Shown here: piece by piece, positions 1 through 7,828 of the stretch
Numbering within the stretch: position 1 is the stretch's first letter
Layout of the letters: every line of letters begins with the position of its first letter
Assembly (NCBI RefSeq): GCF_014648655.1
Contig: NZ_BMRN01000032.1
Coordinates: 1-64,000, forward strand
Reading direction: 5' to 3'
Length of the DNA: 64,000 nucleotides
Origin: Streptomyces atratus
GTDB lineage: Bacteria; Actinomycetota; Actinomycetes; Streptomycetales; Streptomycetaceae
The notes under the pieces: model-generated
The model's input: only the letters and a program-made list of their open reading frames with translations
Told to the model about the DNA's origin: nothing
The model's database searches: none
Made by a program: the position numbers and the translations under genes

Positions 1-71
1 ACTCCCGCCTCGGCCAGATCAGCCCGATCGCCTACGAACAACGATCAACTACGCTGGCCACCGCCGCATGA
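1..71 (+). CDS. IS3-family transposase (OrfB), C-terminal end, partial
   Basis: The window opens inside a reading frame whose last 22 residues include the motif SRLGQISPIAYE and which stops at TGA 69-71. This motif is typical of the extreme C-terminus of IS3-family integrase-type transposases (rve domain), where an R-x-S-x-LG..SP-x-x-YE pattern follows the catalytic core. Only the tail is visible, so neither the DDE residues nor the element type within IS3 can be judged. The element's right end should lie shortly after the stop, at about 75-110. Confidence 0.6.
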   Translation, partial: SRLGQISPIAYEQRSTTLATAA

Positions 72-405
72 CAACCGGTGTCCACGATCAAGGGGAAAGC
101 CCCTCCCTACCAGGTTGGATAGTTCCACGGATGCCTACGCCGGACGGCATATGCCAAGCTCCCCTCCGAGCCGCCGGGCCCACCCCAGCCCCCGGGGCCG
201 CCGCCGTAATCCCCCGGACGGCTGCGGCCCCGTGTCGGTCCGGAGCGCCCGGCGGTTCTCCAAGACCCCTTGTGCCGAAGGCCAGCGCACGCCGCCCTCG
301 GGGCAGCCGACGCTCGCAGGACCGGCAGGCCGGCACGCAGCTCCGCGCGGGGCAGCCTGCGCGAGCCCCGCAGCGAGGACGACCGTCACCCGGCCGCGGA
401 CCGGG
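72..405. other. intergenic stretch without a supported gene
   Basis: Open frames exist on both strands, but their translations are Arg/Pro/Gly-rich without recognisable motifs, as expected of shadow frames in GC-rich DNA. It lies between the IS3 end and the decayed SMI1/KNR4-like gene and may hold the IS3 terminal repeat in its first 40 bp. Confidence 0.5.
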
Positions 406-711
406 TCATATCCCCCCGGGGAACGGCTCCTCACGCCGGGCGCTGTCGAGCATTCTGCGCAGGAACTCCATGAAGGGGCACGCCGCCGTCCATCCGCATC
501 CGGTCCGGCTCCTCGTCGTGGTACCAGACGTGGACGCGGTCGTCACCCTCGTGCTGGAGCGAGAGCAGAGCGAAGTTCGCGTACCCGTCATGGCCCATGA
601 CCGGCATCATCCTCGTCATATCCGCGACGCCCGCGTTCTCCTCGTGCCAGCCGTCGTGCAGCCAGCGGGTGTAGACCGTGTGCGCCCCCGGAATGGAGTA
701 ATTGTCAATTC
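406..711 (-). pseudogene. SMI1/KNR4 (SUKH)-like protein, truncated and frameshifted
   Basis: Reading leftward from about 711, the frame gives a coherent segment (GAHTVYTRWLHDGWHEEN, later LSLQHEGDDRVHVWYHDEEP). After the MDGG motif near 480 the continuation MEFLRRMLDSA is in another frame. One frameshift therefore splits the C-terminus, and the N-terminus is cut off by the IS256-type element that begins at about 712. The sequence resembles the C-terminal half of SMI1/KNR4 (SUKH) proteins, many of which are immunity proteins against polymorphic toxins. Family assignment is by memory of the motif only. The gene is clearly broken. Confidence 0.5.
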
Positions 712-731
712 CTGTGGATCGGTGGTGCGCT

Positions 732-1094
732 TCAGCCTTCCTCGGGCTTCTGACCGTTGGCTTCGAGGAGGTGGCGGAGACGTCGGATCTCGGCGATCAG
801 GCGGGGAATGTCCTGGCGGGCGTTGGCGATGAAGTTGGCGTTCTCGTCCCAGCGTTCGTCTGCGACGTCGACATATCGTGGCTGCTGAACCAGGGTGGCG
901 GCCACGATCTGCCGGTGGTCGAAGTCTGGCCAGCGTTCGCCGGCTCCGGTGTCGGGGACAGTGCTGATGGCGACGAGGCTCATGGCGAAGTCGTCGTCCA
1001 GTTGGCGCACGTGCCAGGGGCCGGGAGTCGCAGCACTGGCAAGCTCCTCGATCACGGCGAGTTCCTCGTCGGTCAGCGGATTGGGGGTGTCCAT
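732..1094 (-). CDS. Ea22-like hypothetical protein, passenger of IS256-type element
   Basis: The 120-residue product begins LTDEELAVIEELA, then ATPGPW, and ends with an ANFIANARQDIPRLIAEIRRLR segment. This pattern recalls phage Ead/Ea22-type small proteins (TPGPW, then FIA..R, then a terminal helix). Function is unknown. Its ATG overlaps the transposase stop codon (ATGA at 1093-1096 on the minus strand), so it is translationally coupled to the transposase. It lies inside the element's inverted repeats. It has no membrane segment or signal peptide. A coupled small gene downstream of an IS256 transposase could be cargo or a transposition regulator; I infer neither strongly. Confidence 0.6.
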   Translation of the reverse strand: MDTPNPLTDEELAVIEELASAATPGPWHVRQLDDDFAMSLVAISTVPDTGAGERWPDFDHRQIVAATLVQQPRYVDVADERWDENANFIANARQDIPRLIAEIRRLRHLLEANGQKPEEG

Positions 1095-2344
1095 CAGGCT
1101 GCCCGCTCCTCGCGCTCAACGAGCTGACCGCGTTTGAAGCGGGCTCCGGCCCGGACAAGGGCAACGAGGTGGGGTGCGTTCACGGCTCGCCAGCGGGCCT
1201 GAGCGGACTCGATTAGCTTGAAGGCCATGGTCAGTCCGGCCGCGCGGGAGCCGGCGCCCCTGGTGACCTTGGTCCGCAGACGCACGGTGGCGGAGGTCGA
1301 CTCGATCGGGTTGGTGGTCCGCAGATGGATCCAGTGCTCGGCGGGAAAGTCGAAGAACGCCAGGAGTTCGTCCTCGTCGTCCGTGATCCGCTTGACGACC
1401 TTGGGGTACTTGGCCCCGCAGGCCCGTTCGAAGTCGCGTACGGCCCGGGCCGCGTGCTCCTTGTCCTCGGCGTTGTAGATCTCCTGGATCGCACGCTTGG
1501 CCGCGGGCTGGGCTGACTTCGGCAGCGCGTCCAAAACGTTGGCGGTTTTGTGAACCCAGCACCTTTGATGGCGGGTGTCGGGGAAGACCTCGCTCAGCGC
1601 GTTCCAGAAGCCGAGAGCGCCGTCGCCGACGGCCAGGACCGGGGCCCGCATGCCCCGGCGGGCGCAGTCCCGCAGCAGGCCCGCCCATGCCTCCGACGAC
1701 TCGCGGTATCCGTCGGTCATCGCGATCAGCTCCTTCGTGCCGTCCGCGCGTACCCCCATCAGCACCAGGACCGCGGCCTTCGCCTCCTCCAGGCGGATGC
1801 GCAGGTGAACGCCGTCCGCCCAGACGTACACGTAGTCCGTGGCGGACAGCTCCCGGTCCATGAATGCCGTGTGGTCGGCCTGCCAGTGAGCAGTCAGCCG
1901 CGTCACGGTGGCGGGCGAGAGGCCGGCCGAGGATCCGAGAAACTGCTCCAGCGCGGGCACGAAGTCGCCGGAGGACAGGCCGTGCAGGTAGAGCAGCGGC
2001 AGTACCTCACTGATCTTTGGGGACTTGCGGCACCAGGGCGGCAGGATCGCCGAGGAGAACCGCTTGCGCTCACCCGTCGTGTCATCGACGCGCTTATCGT
2101 TCACGCGCGGGGCCCGCACCTCGACCGTCCCGGCGGCCGTGGTGACCTTCCTCGGCTGGTGGTAGCCGTTGCGCACGACCAGGCGGCGACCGTCGCCGCC
2201 CCGTTCACCGGCCAACTCGGCCATGTCGCTGTTGACTTCGGCTTCCAGCGCGGCGGCCAGCATCCGCCGGGCGCCCTCGCGGACGATCTCGTCGATCAAG
2301 GAGCCGTTTGGCGTGGAACCGTCAGCATTGACTACCGTGAGCAC
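1094..2344 (-). CDS. IS256/Mutator-family transposase
   Basis: This 416-residue DDE transposase has the expected full length for IS256 (about 400). Family hallmarks are visible: the N-terminal region with RNGYHQPRKVTTAAGTVEV, the central YVWADGVHLRIR with the first catalytic Asp, GDGALGFWNAL with the second, and the C-terminal IHLRTTNPIESTSATVRLRT with the catalytic Glu. The ORF starts with GTG at 2344, preceded by a GGGAAGG ribosome-binding site. No frameshift or missing catalytic residue is seen, so the enzyme may be active. It is translationally coupled to the downstream small gene. Confidence 0.9.
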   Translation of the reverse strand: MLTVVNADGSTPNGSLIDEIVREGARRMLAAALEAEVNSDMAELAGERGGDGRRLVVRNGYHQPRKVTTAAGTVEVRAPRVNDKRVDDTTGERKRFSSAILPPWCRKSPKISEVLPLLYLHGLSSGDFVPALEQFLGSSAGLSPATVTRLTAHWQADHTAFMDRELSATDYVYVWADGVHLRIRLEEAKAAVLVLMGVRADGTKELIAMTDGYRESSEAWAGLLRDCARRGMRAPVLAVGDGALGFWNALSEVFPDTRHQRCWVHKTANVLDALPKSAQPAAKRAIQEIYNAEDKEHAARAVRDFERACGAKYPKVVKRITDDEDELLAFFDFPAEHWIHLRTTNPIESTSATVRLRTKVTRGAGSRAAGLTMAFKLIESAQARWRAVNAPHLVALVRAGARFKRGQLVEREERAA

Positions 2345-2421
2345 GGGCGTACCTTCCCGACCGACGCGCCAACGTCGGCCTACTCGATGACCATCACAGG
2401 ATCATTCGGGAAGGTACGCCC
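2345..2421 (-). promoter_or_regulatory. inverted repeat that can occlude the transposase ribosome-binding site
   Basis: A 16-bp perfect inverted repeat lies immediately upstream of the transposase start: GGGCGTACCTTCCCGA at 2345-2360 and its complement at 2406-2421, with a 45-bp spacer. In the minus-strand transcript the arm next to the start contains the GGGAAGG Shine-Dalgarno. If transcription enters from outside the element, the two arms can pair and hide that site. This is a known protective device in other IS elements; here it is inferred from sequence only. Confidence 0.5.
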
Positions 2422-2460
2422 TTCGCGTTGCCTCCCCGACACCGATCCACAGACATCCGA

Positions 2461-3806
2461 GCTTGGTAGGAAGTCAAGCTGCGAGCGTCACCGGCGCCGT
2501 GGACGCGGCGGGGAACGCCTTGCCGGGATCGAACTTCTGCCCGGTCTGCAGGCAGTGGTAGAGGCACCCCAGGAAGCGGTTGAAGACGTTGCGCATGGCG
2601 GCGGTGTGCCGGTCCCCAAGGTCCCGGCGTCGGTCGTATTCGGCCTTGACCTGTGAGGAGGGCAGTGCCCCGAAGATCCATACGTAGCCTGCGGCGGTCA
2701 GCCGCTGGTTCTTCACCCGCCGGTGGCGCACGAGGTGGCTCTTGCCGCTGGCGATGGTGACCGGCGCCGAGCCGGCATACGCCTTCAGGGCGCGGGCGTC
2801 GGCGAAGCGGGTGCGGTCGTCACCGATCTCGGCCAGAACGCGTGCGCCGGTGAGCGGCCCAATCCCGGGGAAGCTGCCCAGGATTTCGGCGTCCGGATGC
2901 GTGGCGAACGCCTCGGCCGCAGCCTCGGCGAGGTCGTCGGCCGCCCGGCAGGCGGCATCCAACTGGGCCACCAGCGCGAGGGTTTGCCGCCCCATCGCCT
3001 GCTCGATGAGCGACGGCTGGTGCAGGTATTCGCCGGTGAAAATGGTGCGCAGCCGTTCCGCCCAGACCTCGATGTTCCGCTGCCGTCCGGATCTGCGCAG
3101 GGCGGCCCGCAGTTGGGCATGGGTCAAGCGGGCGGCGGTGTGCGGGTCGGGTGCCACGGCGAGGACCGCGCGGGCCTCCCGGGAGTCCAGGCCCACGCCG
3201 CGGACGGCGAACGCAGCGAGGGCGGCCAGGTAGTACTGCTTGAGGTGCGAGCGCAGCTGGTTGTTGAGCTGGGCTCGGTTCCACACCGTGTCCTGCTGGG
3301 CGCGGGCGAGAACGGCGATCGCCCGTACCAGTTCGGAGTCGGCGGGCAGGGGCCGGTGCACGTCGGCGTCGGTCCGCAGGAGGTTGGCCAGTGTCATCGC
3401 GTCGGCGTGGTCGGACTTCGCGCGGGCGCTGCGGTGCCGCTCGCGGTAGCGTGCCACGGCCATCGGGTTGATCGAGTACGCCTTGCGGCCGGTGGTGCGC
3501 AGGCAGGCGAACAGCAGGCCGCGGGCGGTCTCCACCGCGACCGGTATCGGGGCTTGAGCGCAGTCACCGGCTTCAGCGAGCAGGGCAAGCAGCTGGCGGA
3601 AACCGCCCGCGTCGTCCTTGATGCGCTGCTTGGCGACCAGTTTTCCCGTCTCGTCGACCAGCGCCACGTCGTGGTGGTCTTCCGCCCAGTCGATCCCGCA
3701 GGTGATTGTCAACTTCAAGCTCCCTACTCTTCGTGCTCGTCCTGGTGTGAGCCTGCGCAGGGCGCGCCGCGACCTAATAGGAGGGCTCGACGGCCCGACA
3801 TCCGAT
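2461..3806 (-). mobile_element. IS110-family element (approximate limits)
   Basis: A 9-bp direct repeat GACATCCGA occurs at 2452-2460 and 3798-3806 and brackets the IS110-type recombinase gene. IS110 elements lack terminal inverted repeats and leave short core repeats at their junctions, so I take these as the probable limits. The left copy begins in the last base of the IS256-type inverted repeat, so the IS110 element would have inserted at the edge of the older element. The limits are tentative: an unoccupied site would be needed to confirm them. Confidence 0.4.
2474..3718 (-). CDS. IS110-family transposase (DEDD recombinase)
   Basis: The product of about 414 residues starts LKLTITCGIDWAEDHHDVAL, the N-terminal RuvC-like DEDD domain (first Asp in GIDWA). 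It has the C-terminal Tnp_20 domain with SFPGIGPLTGARVLAEIGD and a conserved Ser region (YAGSAPVTIASGKSHLV). Such enzymes use the RuvC-like Asp/Glu residues plus a serine and are guided by a structured bridge RNA from the element's non-coding end. I place the start at TTG 3718 because AGGGAG lies just upstream, although the frame stays open to 3835. The length agrees with the family (about 400), and no disruption is seen. Confidence 0.85.
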   Translation of the reverse strand: MKLTITCGIDWAEDHHDVALVDETGKLVAKQRIKDDAGGFRQLLALLAEAGDCAQAPIPVAVETARGLLFACLRTTGRKAYSINPMAVARYRERHRSARAKSDHADAMTLANLLRTDADVHRPLPADSELVRAIAVLARAQQDTVWNRAQLNNQLRSHLKQYYLAALAAFAVRGVGLDSREARAVLAVAPDPHTAARLTHAQLRAALRRSGRQRNIEVWAERLRTIFTGEYLHQPSLIEQAMGRQTLALVAQLDAACRAADDLAEAAAEAFATHPDAEILGSFPGIGPLTGARVLAEIGDDRTRFADARALKAYAGSAPVTIASGKSHLVRHRRVKNQRLTAAGYVWIFGALPSSQVKAEYDRRRDLGDRHTAAMRNVFNRFLGCLYHCLQTGQKFDPGKAFPAASTAPVTLAA

Positions 3807-4315
3807 GAGCAGTTCGCAGCCCCAGCTCCCCGCACGGTCCCCGGTCTCTGGAAGGAGCTCGGCGGCTCGCGTGGTGAGGGAGAGGTGGCCGTACGGACGG
3901 CTCAGGTCACGATCATGACGTCATCGTGGAGATGTTTGACGCGCTTCGGCAGGTGCACGGTGACGGGGCCCTCTGCCTGTGGAGAGGAGTCCGGCTCCAG
4001 GCCTTGAGTAGGGGTCACCCGTCACCGTGCACAGCTATTAGGTCTTGAGCATTGCTCGGACCGGGGCGTGATCTCGTCTCTGCGATCTTGTGGTGGCAGG
4101 ACAGGTGTTGGCGCGGTATTGAGGCTGCTGCGGACTCTGGAGACCTCGCGATGATCCGTCTCCGTGACGTTGGGGCAGTGACAGAGGTGCAGGAGGCGTA
4201 TCAGTGGGTCTCCGATCACCGGGTCAATATGGATCGTGCCTTGCGCTGACCAACGGGGTGCCGGTCATCTCACGAACAAGAGCTGGTTATGGCTGAATAT
4301 GGGCTGCCGCTCTCC
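3719..4315. other. non-coding region upstream of IS110 recombinase, plus remnants
   Basis: The first part (3719-3806, perhaps further) is the 5' non-coding end of the IS110-type element, where the IS110 group encodes its guide (bridge) RNA. Around 3907-3965 the minus strand encodes a coherent tail, HLPKRVKHLHDDVMIVT followed by a stop, probably the end of a lost gene. On the plus strand, 4052-4249 is a 65-codon open frame (…VQEAYQWVSDHRVNMDRALR) whose composition is plausible but which I cannot assign. The rest shows nothing recognisable. Confidence 0.4.
4052..4249 (+). CDS. small hypothetical ORF, doubtful
   Basis: This is a 65-codon frame rich in Trp, Arg and acidic residues. There is no known family and no clear ribosome-binding site. 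It sits between two insertion sequences. It could be the C-terminal remnant of a larger gene truncated by the ISL3-type element on its right, or spurious. Confidence 0.2.
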   Translation: MLGPGRDLVSAILWWQDRCWRGIEAAADSGDLAMIRLRDVGAVTEVQEAYQWVSDHRVNMDRALR

Positions 4316-5914
4316 TTACGACAGCAGAACTCGTTTGCGGAGAAGTTGGAAGCCGGCTCGGCCGAACATCTGGCGCTTGAGCATCTTGATCCGGTTGACG
4401 TGTCCTTCGACGACGCCGGAGTTCCAGGGCAGGGTGAGGCCGGCGATGACGGCGTCACGGTCGCGGTCGATGCCTGCGGCGAGGGTGTGGAGGCTGGGCA
4501 GGTTGTCCTTGCGGACGGCGTCGAGCCACTCCGGTAGCCGTTCGCCCTCGCGCTCGGTGAGCATTCGGGCGAAGGACCGGACGTGACCGGTGAGGGCGTT
4601 CAGCTCCGGGCAGTGGGCCAGCACGGCCTTGAGCCGCATCTGTTCGCTCTCTGTGAGGCTTTCGGGGTGCCGCAGAATCCACCCGGAGACCGTCCGAGGG
4701 GTCGGCGGCCGGGCGGAGGCCGTTCCGGGTGAGAGGCGTTTCTCCCGTAGGTAGGCGCGGACTCGCTGGTAGCTGCCCTTGTAGCCGAACGGCACGATCT
4801 CTTCCCACAATGCCCAAGCACTGGTGCATCCCTGGTTCCAGCGGTCGTCCAAGTAGGGCTTGTATTCATCAAGGACGGTGGGGCGGTTTTGCCACTGCCC
4901 CTGGAAGAGGTCTTCGGGGGCGGCGGCGTCAGCCAGGCGCTTGACGGTGCGGTGGGTCATGTGGAGCCGGCGGCCGATTGAGCGTCGACTGTGTCCTGCC
5001 GCCAGCAGGGTGTGGACAGTGGCGTGCCTGTCCCGAATACGGTCGGCGAACCGGTGCCCTGTTGGCCATGGTGATCCGGTCATCTCCTTGGGCGGTGGAG
5101 CCGCAGCATCTGACTCGGCTGGCTCACGAGCCAGGACTCCAAGGCAGCCGCGGTGCTGGGAAACGCACCGCTCGGCAGCCTCGCTCGGGTTGTGCCACAA
5201 GTGCCATCTGCCTGCGACTTGCACGGCCTGGGGCGCCCCGGCGGTGGCTCCTTCCGCGAAGAACGGTGCGCGGTCGCGGCAGACGACCTCAATGCCGGGG
5301 CGTTCGGCCAGCCAGGCGGCCAGGCTGGATGCTTCCCGGTCGGGCAGCAGGTCCACCGGCCGCCGGGTTTCGACGTCGACCAGAACGGTCCCGTAGAAGC
5401 GGCCCTTGCGCGTCGCGTACTCGTCGACGCCGACCACCCGCGGCACCGGTGGTTCGGGATCGGGCAGGGCCTTGACCAGCCGGAGCACAGTGCTGCGGCT
5501 GACGGACACTCCGAAGACACTGGCCATGCGGGCACCGGCCCGACCGGCGAGCGCGAGGCCGATCGCGGCCCATGTCGACCGCAGGCGCTCGGTCCACCGG
5601 CCATACCGCCGGGTCAGCCCGGCTATCTGCTCGACAAAGGTCCGCCGTTCACACAACGGGTTCTCGCAGACGAACCGGCGAACCCGCAGGCATAGCCGAA
5701 CCCGCTTGCCTGCACTGGGCACGTCAGCGGGAAACCGCAGATAGGAGCTGTGAACCCGCTCCGACCAGCCGCCGCACCCAGCGCACTCGGCCCCAACCAT
5801 CGTGCACCGAGTCTCGATCCGTATCGCCTCATTGCTCACGTCGACCGACAGCACCGCAATGTCCCGGACCGACGAGAACAGCAGCTCCTCCAACCGGAGC
5901 ACCATCTCTTCCAC
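4316..5914 (-). CDS. ISL3-family transposase
   Basis: The product is 532 residues with the complete ISL3 architecture. An N-terminal zinc-binding segment (GAECAGCGGWSERVHS, then FVCENPLCERRTF) is followed by the RYGRWTERL helix-turn-helix region and the catalytic core starting at VVGVDEYATRKGRFYGT with the first Asp. The later VCRDRAPFFAEGA motif carries the second acidic residue, and the C-terminal WNSGVVEGHVNRIKMLKRQM motif carries the catalytic Glu. A second helix-turn-helix (HSRRSIGRRLHMTHRTVKRL) is inserted in the middle, as in the longer actinobacterial members. The frame is intact. I could not find convincing terminal inverted repeats or a target duplication. Confidence 0.88.
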   Translation of the reverse strand: MEEMVLRLEELLFSSVRDIAVLSVDVSNEAIRIETRCTMVGAECAGCGGWSERVHSSYLRFPADVPSAGKRVRLCLRVRRFVCENPLCERRTFVEQIAGLTRRYGRWTERLRSTWAAIGLALAGRAGARMASVFGVSVSRSTVLRLVKALPDPEPPVPRVVGVDEYATRKGRFYGTVLVDVETRRPVDLLPDREASSLAAWLAERPGIEVVCRDRAPFFAEGATAGAPQAVQVAGRWHLWHNPSEAAERCVSQHRGCLGVLAREPAESDAAAPPPKEMTGSPWPTGHRFADRIRDRHATVHTLLAAGHSRRSIGRRLHMTHRTVKRLADAAAPEDLFQGQWQNRPTVLDEYKPYLDDRWNQGCTSAWALWEEIVPFGYKGSYQRVRAYLREKRLSPGTASARPPTPRTVSGWILRHPESLTESEQMRLKAVLAHCPELNALTGHVRSFARMLTEREGERLPEWLDAVRKDNLPSLHTLAAGIDRDRDAVIAGLTLPWNSGVVEGHVNRIKMLKRQMFGRAGFQLLRKRVLLS

Positions 5915-6233
5915 GGACCCGAACTGTCAGCCATCCAAGATCGCCACTGATCATTTTCAGGCAACTTCCCGAAAGCCAACACGACCCCCGACCGTCACTC
6001 ACAGTGCCCCCGTGACGGAATGTGTGCCGGAACCCGTACTCGTCGATACCGGGATGGGGACGCCGCAGGCGCCTCCCAAATCCATCGAGAAGCGCCTTCA
6101 CTGCTGCTCGATAAAGCCACCGGCATGACCGTCGAGAACACGGAGGACCTTCCACTGTAGGAGGTCCTGCGTGCCCACGGTCTCCAACACGGGTTGCCCC
6201 TTCTCGGTACGCCACCACCGTCAGTGGGACGCC
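5915..6233. other. intergenic stretch without a supported gene
   Basis: This includes the upstream end of the ISL3-type element and about 250 bp of remnant DNA. Frames on both strands are Arg/Pro-rich with no family motif. A minus-strand frame contains RRPHPGIDEYGFRHTFRHG, which I could not assign. Confidence 0.4.
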
Positions 6234-6539
6234 ATGGTGAAGCAGCTCGCCGGCGGCATGACCCTCATTCAGCTGATTCGCGGCTCCTGGGTCGACCCCG
6301 TCAGCCAGGAGGACTTCGCCGAGCGGATGATCCCCGTCCGGATCATGTGCACCAGCGAGCAGATCGTCGGGATCTGCAAGGAGACCGCCCGGTTCTACGA
6401 CGAGTTCTCCGTGCTCGCCACCCTCGTGGCCACCGAGCCGGTGCTGGTCAAGCCCCCCGCACGCCAGCAGGCCCGCTTCATCGAACTGACAGGAGGAAAG
6501 ACATGCCCAGCCCTGATCACGACAAGTACCGGCCGCCGG
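6234..6539 (+). pseudogene. hypothetical protein fragment
   Basis: From ATG 6234 the frame encodes a convincing soluble-protein segment (GSWVDPVSQEDFAERMIPV, then KETARFYDEFSVLATLV and PARQQARFIELTGG). At about 6495 the same frame becomes Ser/Thr/Arg-rich, while the next gene's ribosome-binding site and start appear. No natural stop fits, so the end is probably lost by a frameshift. The real start may lie upstream, because coding-like sequence (RHHRQWDA) precedes the ATG. I do not recognise the family. It is the upstream partner of the next broken gene. Confidence 0.4.
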
Positions 6540-7180
6540 CCGAGGAGCGCTGGACCGACGACATGCGCACGGAACCCGTGCAGATCACCGTGCGCACCGA
6601 GTGGCTTTACAGTGAGTACAACCCGAAGGCTCTCCTTCCTGAAGGCCGTACTCGCCATCCGTTCTCGCGCAGCGGCAGGGTCACTGCCTCGGATGTGCCC
6701 GGCGTCTACGCGCACATGCAGGACCTCGCCGCGCATCTGCACCGCGCCGTAGCCGCCTTCGGCGACGACAAGGACCTCGTGATCGAGGTTCGGCTCGCCG
6801 GGGACGGCCCCGCCGTCCCGAGAAGGCCGAGCGTTCCGCGACGCCCGGCCCAGAGATCGTCCCTTCGGAACCCGCGTCCTGCCCACCGGCTACCGGGAGT
6901 CCCCGTTGATCGATCAGCAGCACTTCCAACTGAGAGTCTGCTGGCGCGAGGTGGAGCCCGAGACCGGCGAGGACCGCTGGGCCGTGGTGCGCACGGGCTC
7001 GTACCTCGCCGCTGACGGGACCTGGGAGCACGAGCTGCTGCCGTCGACTGGCTAGCGCGCTACAAGTTCACGCGTGAGGAGGCGTTGGGGCTTGCCGTCT
7101 CCTCCGCCAACGAGGTCGTGATCAACGGCCACACGCTCGCCCAGTGGGAGCAGCACTTCGCGTCACGTTCCGATGGTTGA
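6503..7180 (+). pseudogene. hypothetical protein gene with two frameshifts
   Basis: A perfect AGGAGG six bases before ATG 6503 starts the product MPSPDHDKYRPPAEERW. Good coding sequence continues to EVRLAGDGPA near 6810. Then a frameshift moves it to a second frame (YRESPLIDQQHFQLRV, EVEPETGEDRWAVVRTG, to LLPSTG and a stop at 7055). A second shift restores a third piece (DWLARYKFTREEALGLAV to QHFASRSDG, stop 7178-7180). The original protein was about 225 residues and soluble. I do not recognise it. The strong ribosome-binding site with two lesions indicates recent decay. Confidence 0.55.
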
Positions 7181-7828
7181 TGGAGTGACCCCCTCGACTT
7201 TGCCACCTACAGGCGTCGGCCTCCGGGTTCTGGGTCGGCGTAGCCGACCCGGGTGCGCGAACATCCGGCCCGTTTCCTGCTTGTACGCCGACGTCTCGTC
7301 AGGGGCAGCACCGGGACTCGGGGATGCCCCTGACGAGACGTCTTGCTGCCACGGGCCGGACGCGAGGGCGACACCGATGACCGATGTACCGAGCCACACC
7401 GATGAGACCCGTCGGTGCTTCGGTCGGGACACCCATCGGCCGTCAACCAGACACGTAGGGCCTTTCTTCTGGATCAGGCTGGATCAGGGAGCGGGGTCCG
7501 GTGCGTGTGATCGCAAGGCGGAGGAGGGAGACAACGCGGAGCGTTGGCGACCGACGGCAACGCGGCGAGCGCGCGTACCGGGGCACGCGACCCCAGCAAA
7601 ATCCAATAGACAGGCCCTAGGCCGGCGCCGCTCGCCCGCGTCCGGACACCTGCTGTCCGTCCCCTCTCCTCACCCGCGCTTCGAGGACCAGTGGGCCAAC
7701 TCGGCTTGCCCGTAAGGGAAGAGAGCAGCGTCCCTTGATGCTGCCTTCGTGGTCCTTATCCTCCCGCGCCGGTTCGTGGAGGCTCGGCTCGGACGCTTCC
7801 GCACCATCGCTGACAGGACCGGCCTGCC
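7181..7828. other. intergenic region with strong hairpins before the effector gene
   Basis: No gene is supported. The region contains an 8-bp-stem hairpin (7232-7250), the long palindrome described separately, and about 400 bp of featureless sequence that must hold the promoter of the effector gene. Frames on both strands are Arg/Pro-rich. Confidence 0.5.
7265..7359. repeat. long interrupted palindrome
   Basis: An 18-bp perfect inverted repeat (7290-7307 against 7325-7342, core GACGTCTCGTCAGGGGCA) with a 17-base loop is flanked by a second pair of perfect 9-bp arms, CCGGCCCGT at 7265-7273 and its complement at 7351-7359. Together they can form an extended cruciform or RNA hairpin of about 95 nt. 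There is no T-tract, so it is not a standard intrinsic terminator. It may be an element end, a recombination site or a transcript barrier. Confidence 0.6.

Larger units (their letters stand above)
712..2452 (-). mobile_element. IS256-family insertion sequence with a passenger gene
   Basis: A 13-bp perfect inverted repeat bounds the unit: CTGTGGATCGGTG at 712-724 and its complement at 2440-2452. Between the repeats lie a full-length IS256/Mutator-type transposase and a second, overlapping small gene, both on the minus strand. No flanking 8-9 bp target duplication is visible, which suggests later rearrangement: the right side is directly joined to an IS110-type element. The left end interrupts the SMI1/KNR4-like pseudogene. 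Confidence 0.65.

Noticed and set aside
4291..5932. Possible terminal inverted repeats of the ISL3-type element (GGCTGA at both ends)
   Set aside because: Only six bases match, the following bases diverge, and no 8-bp target duplication flanks them.
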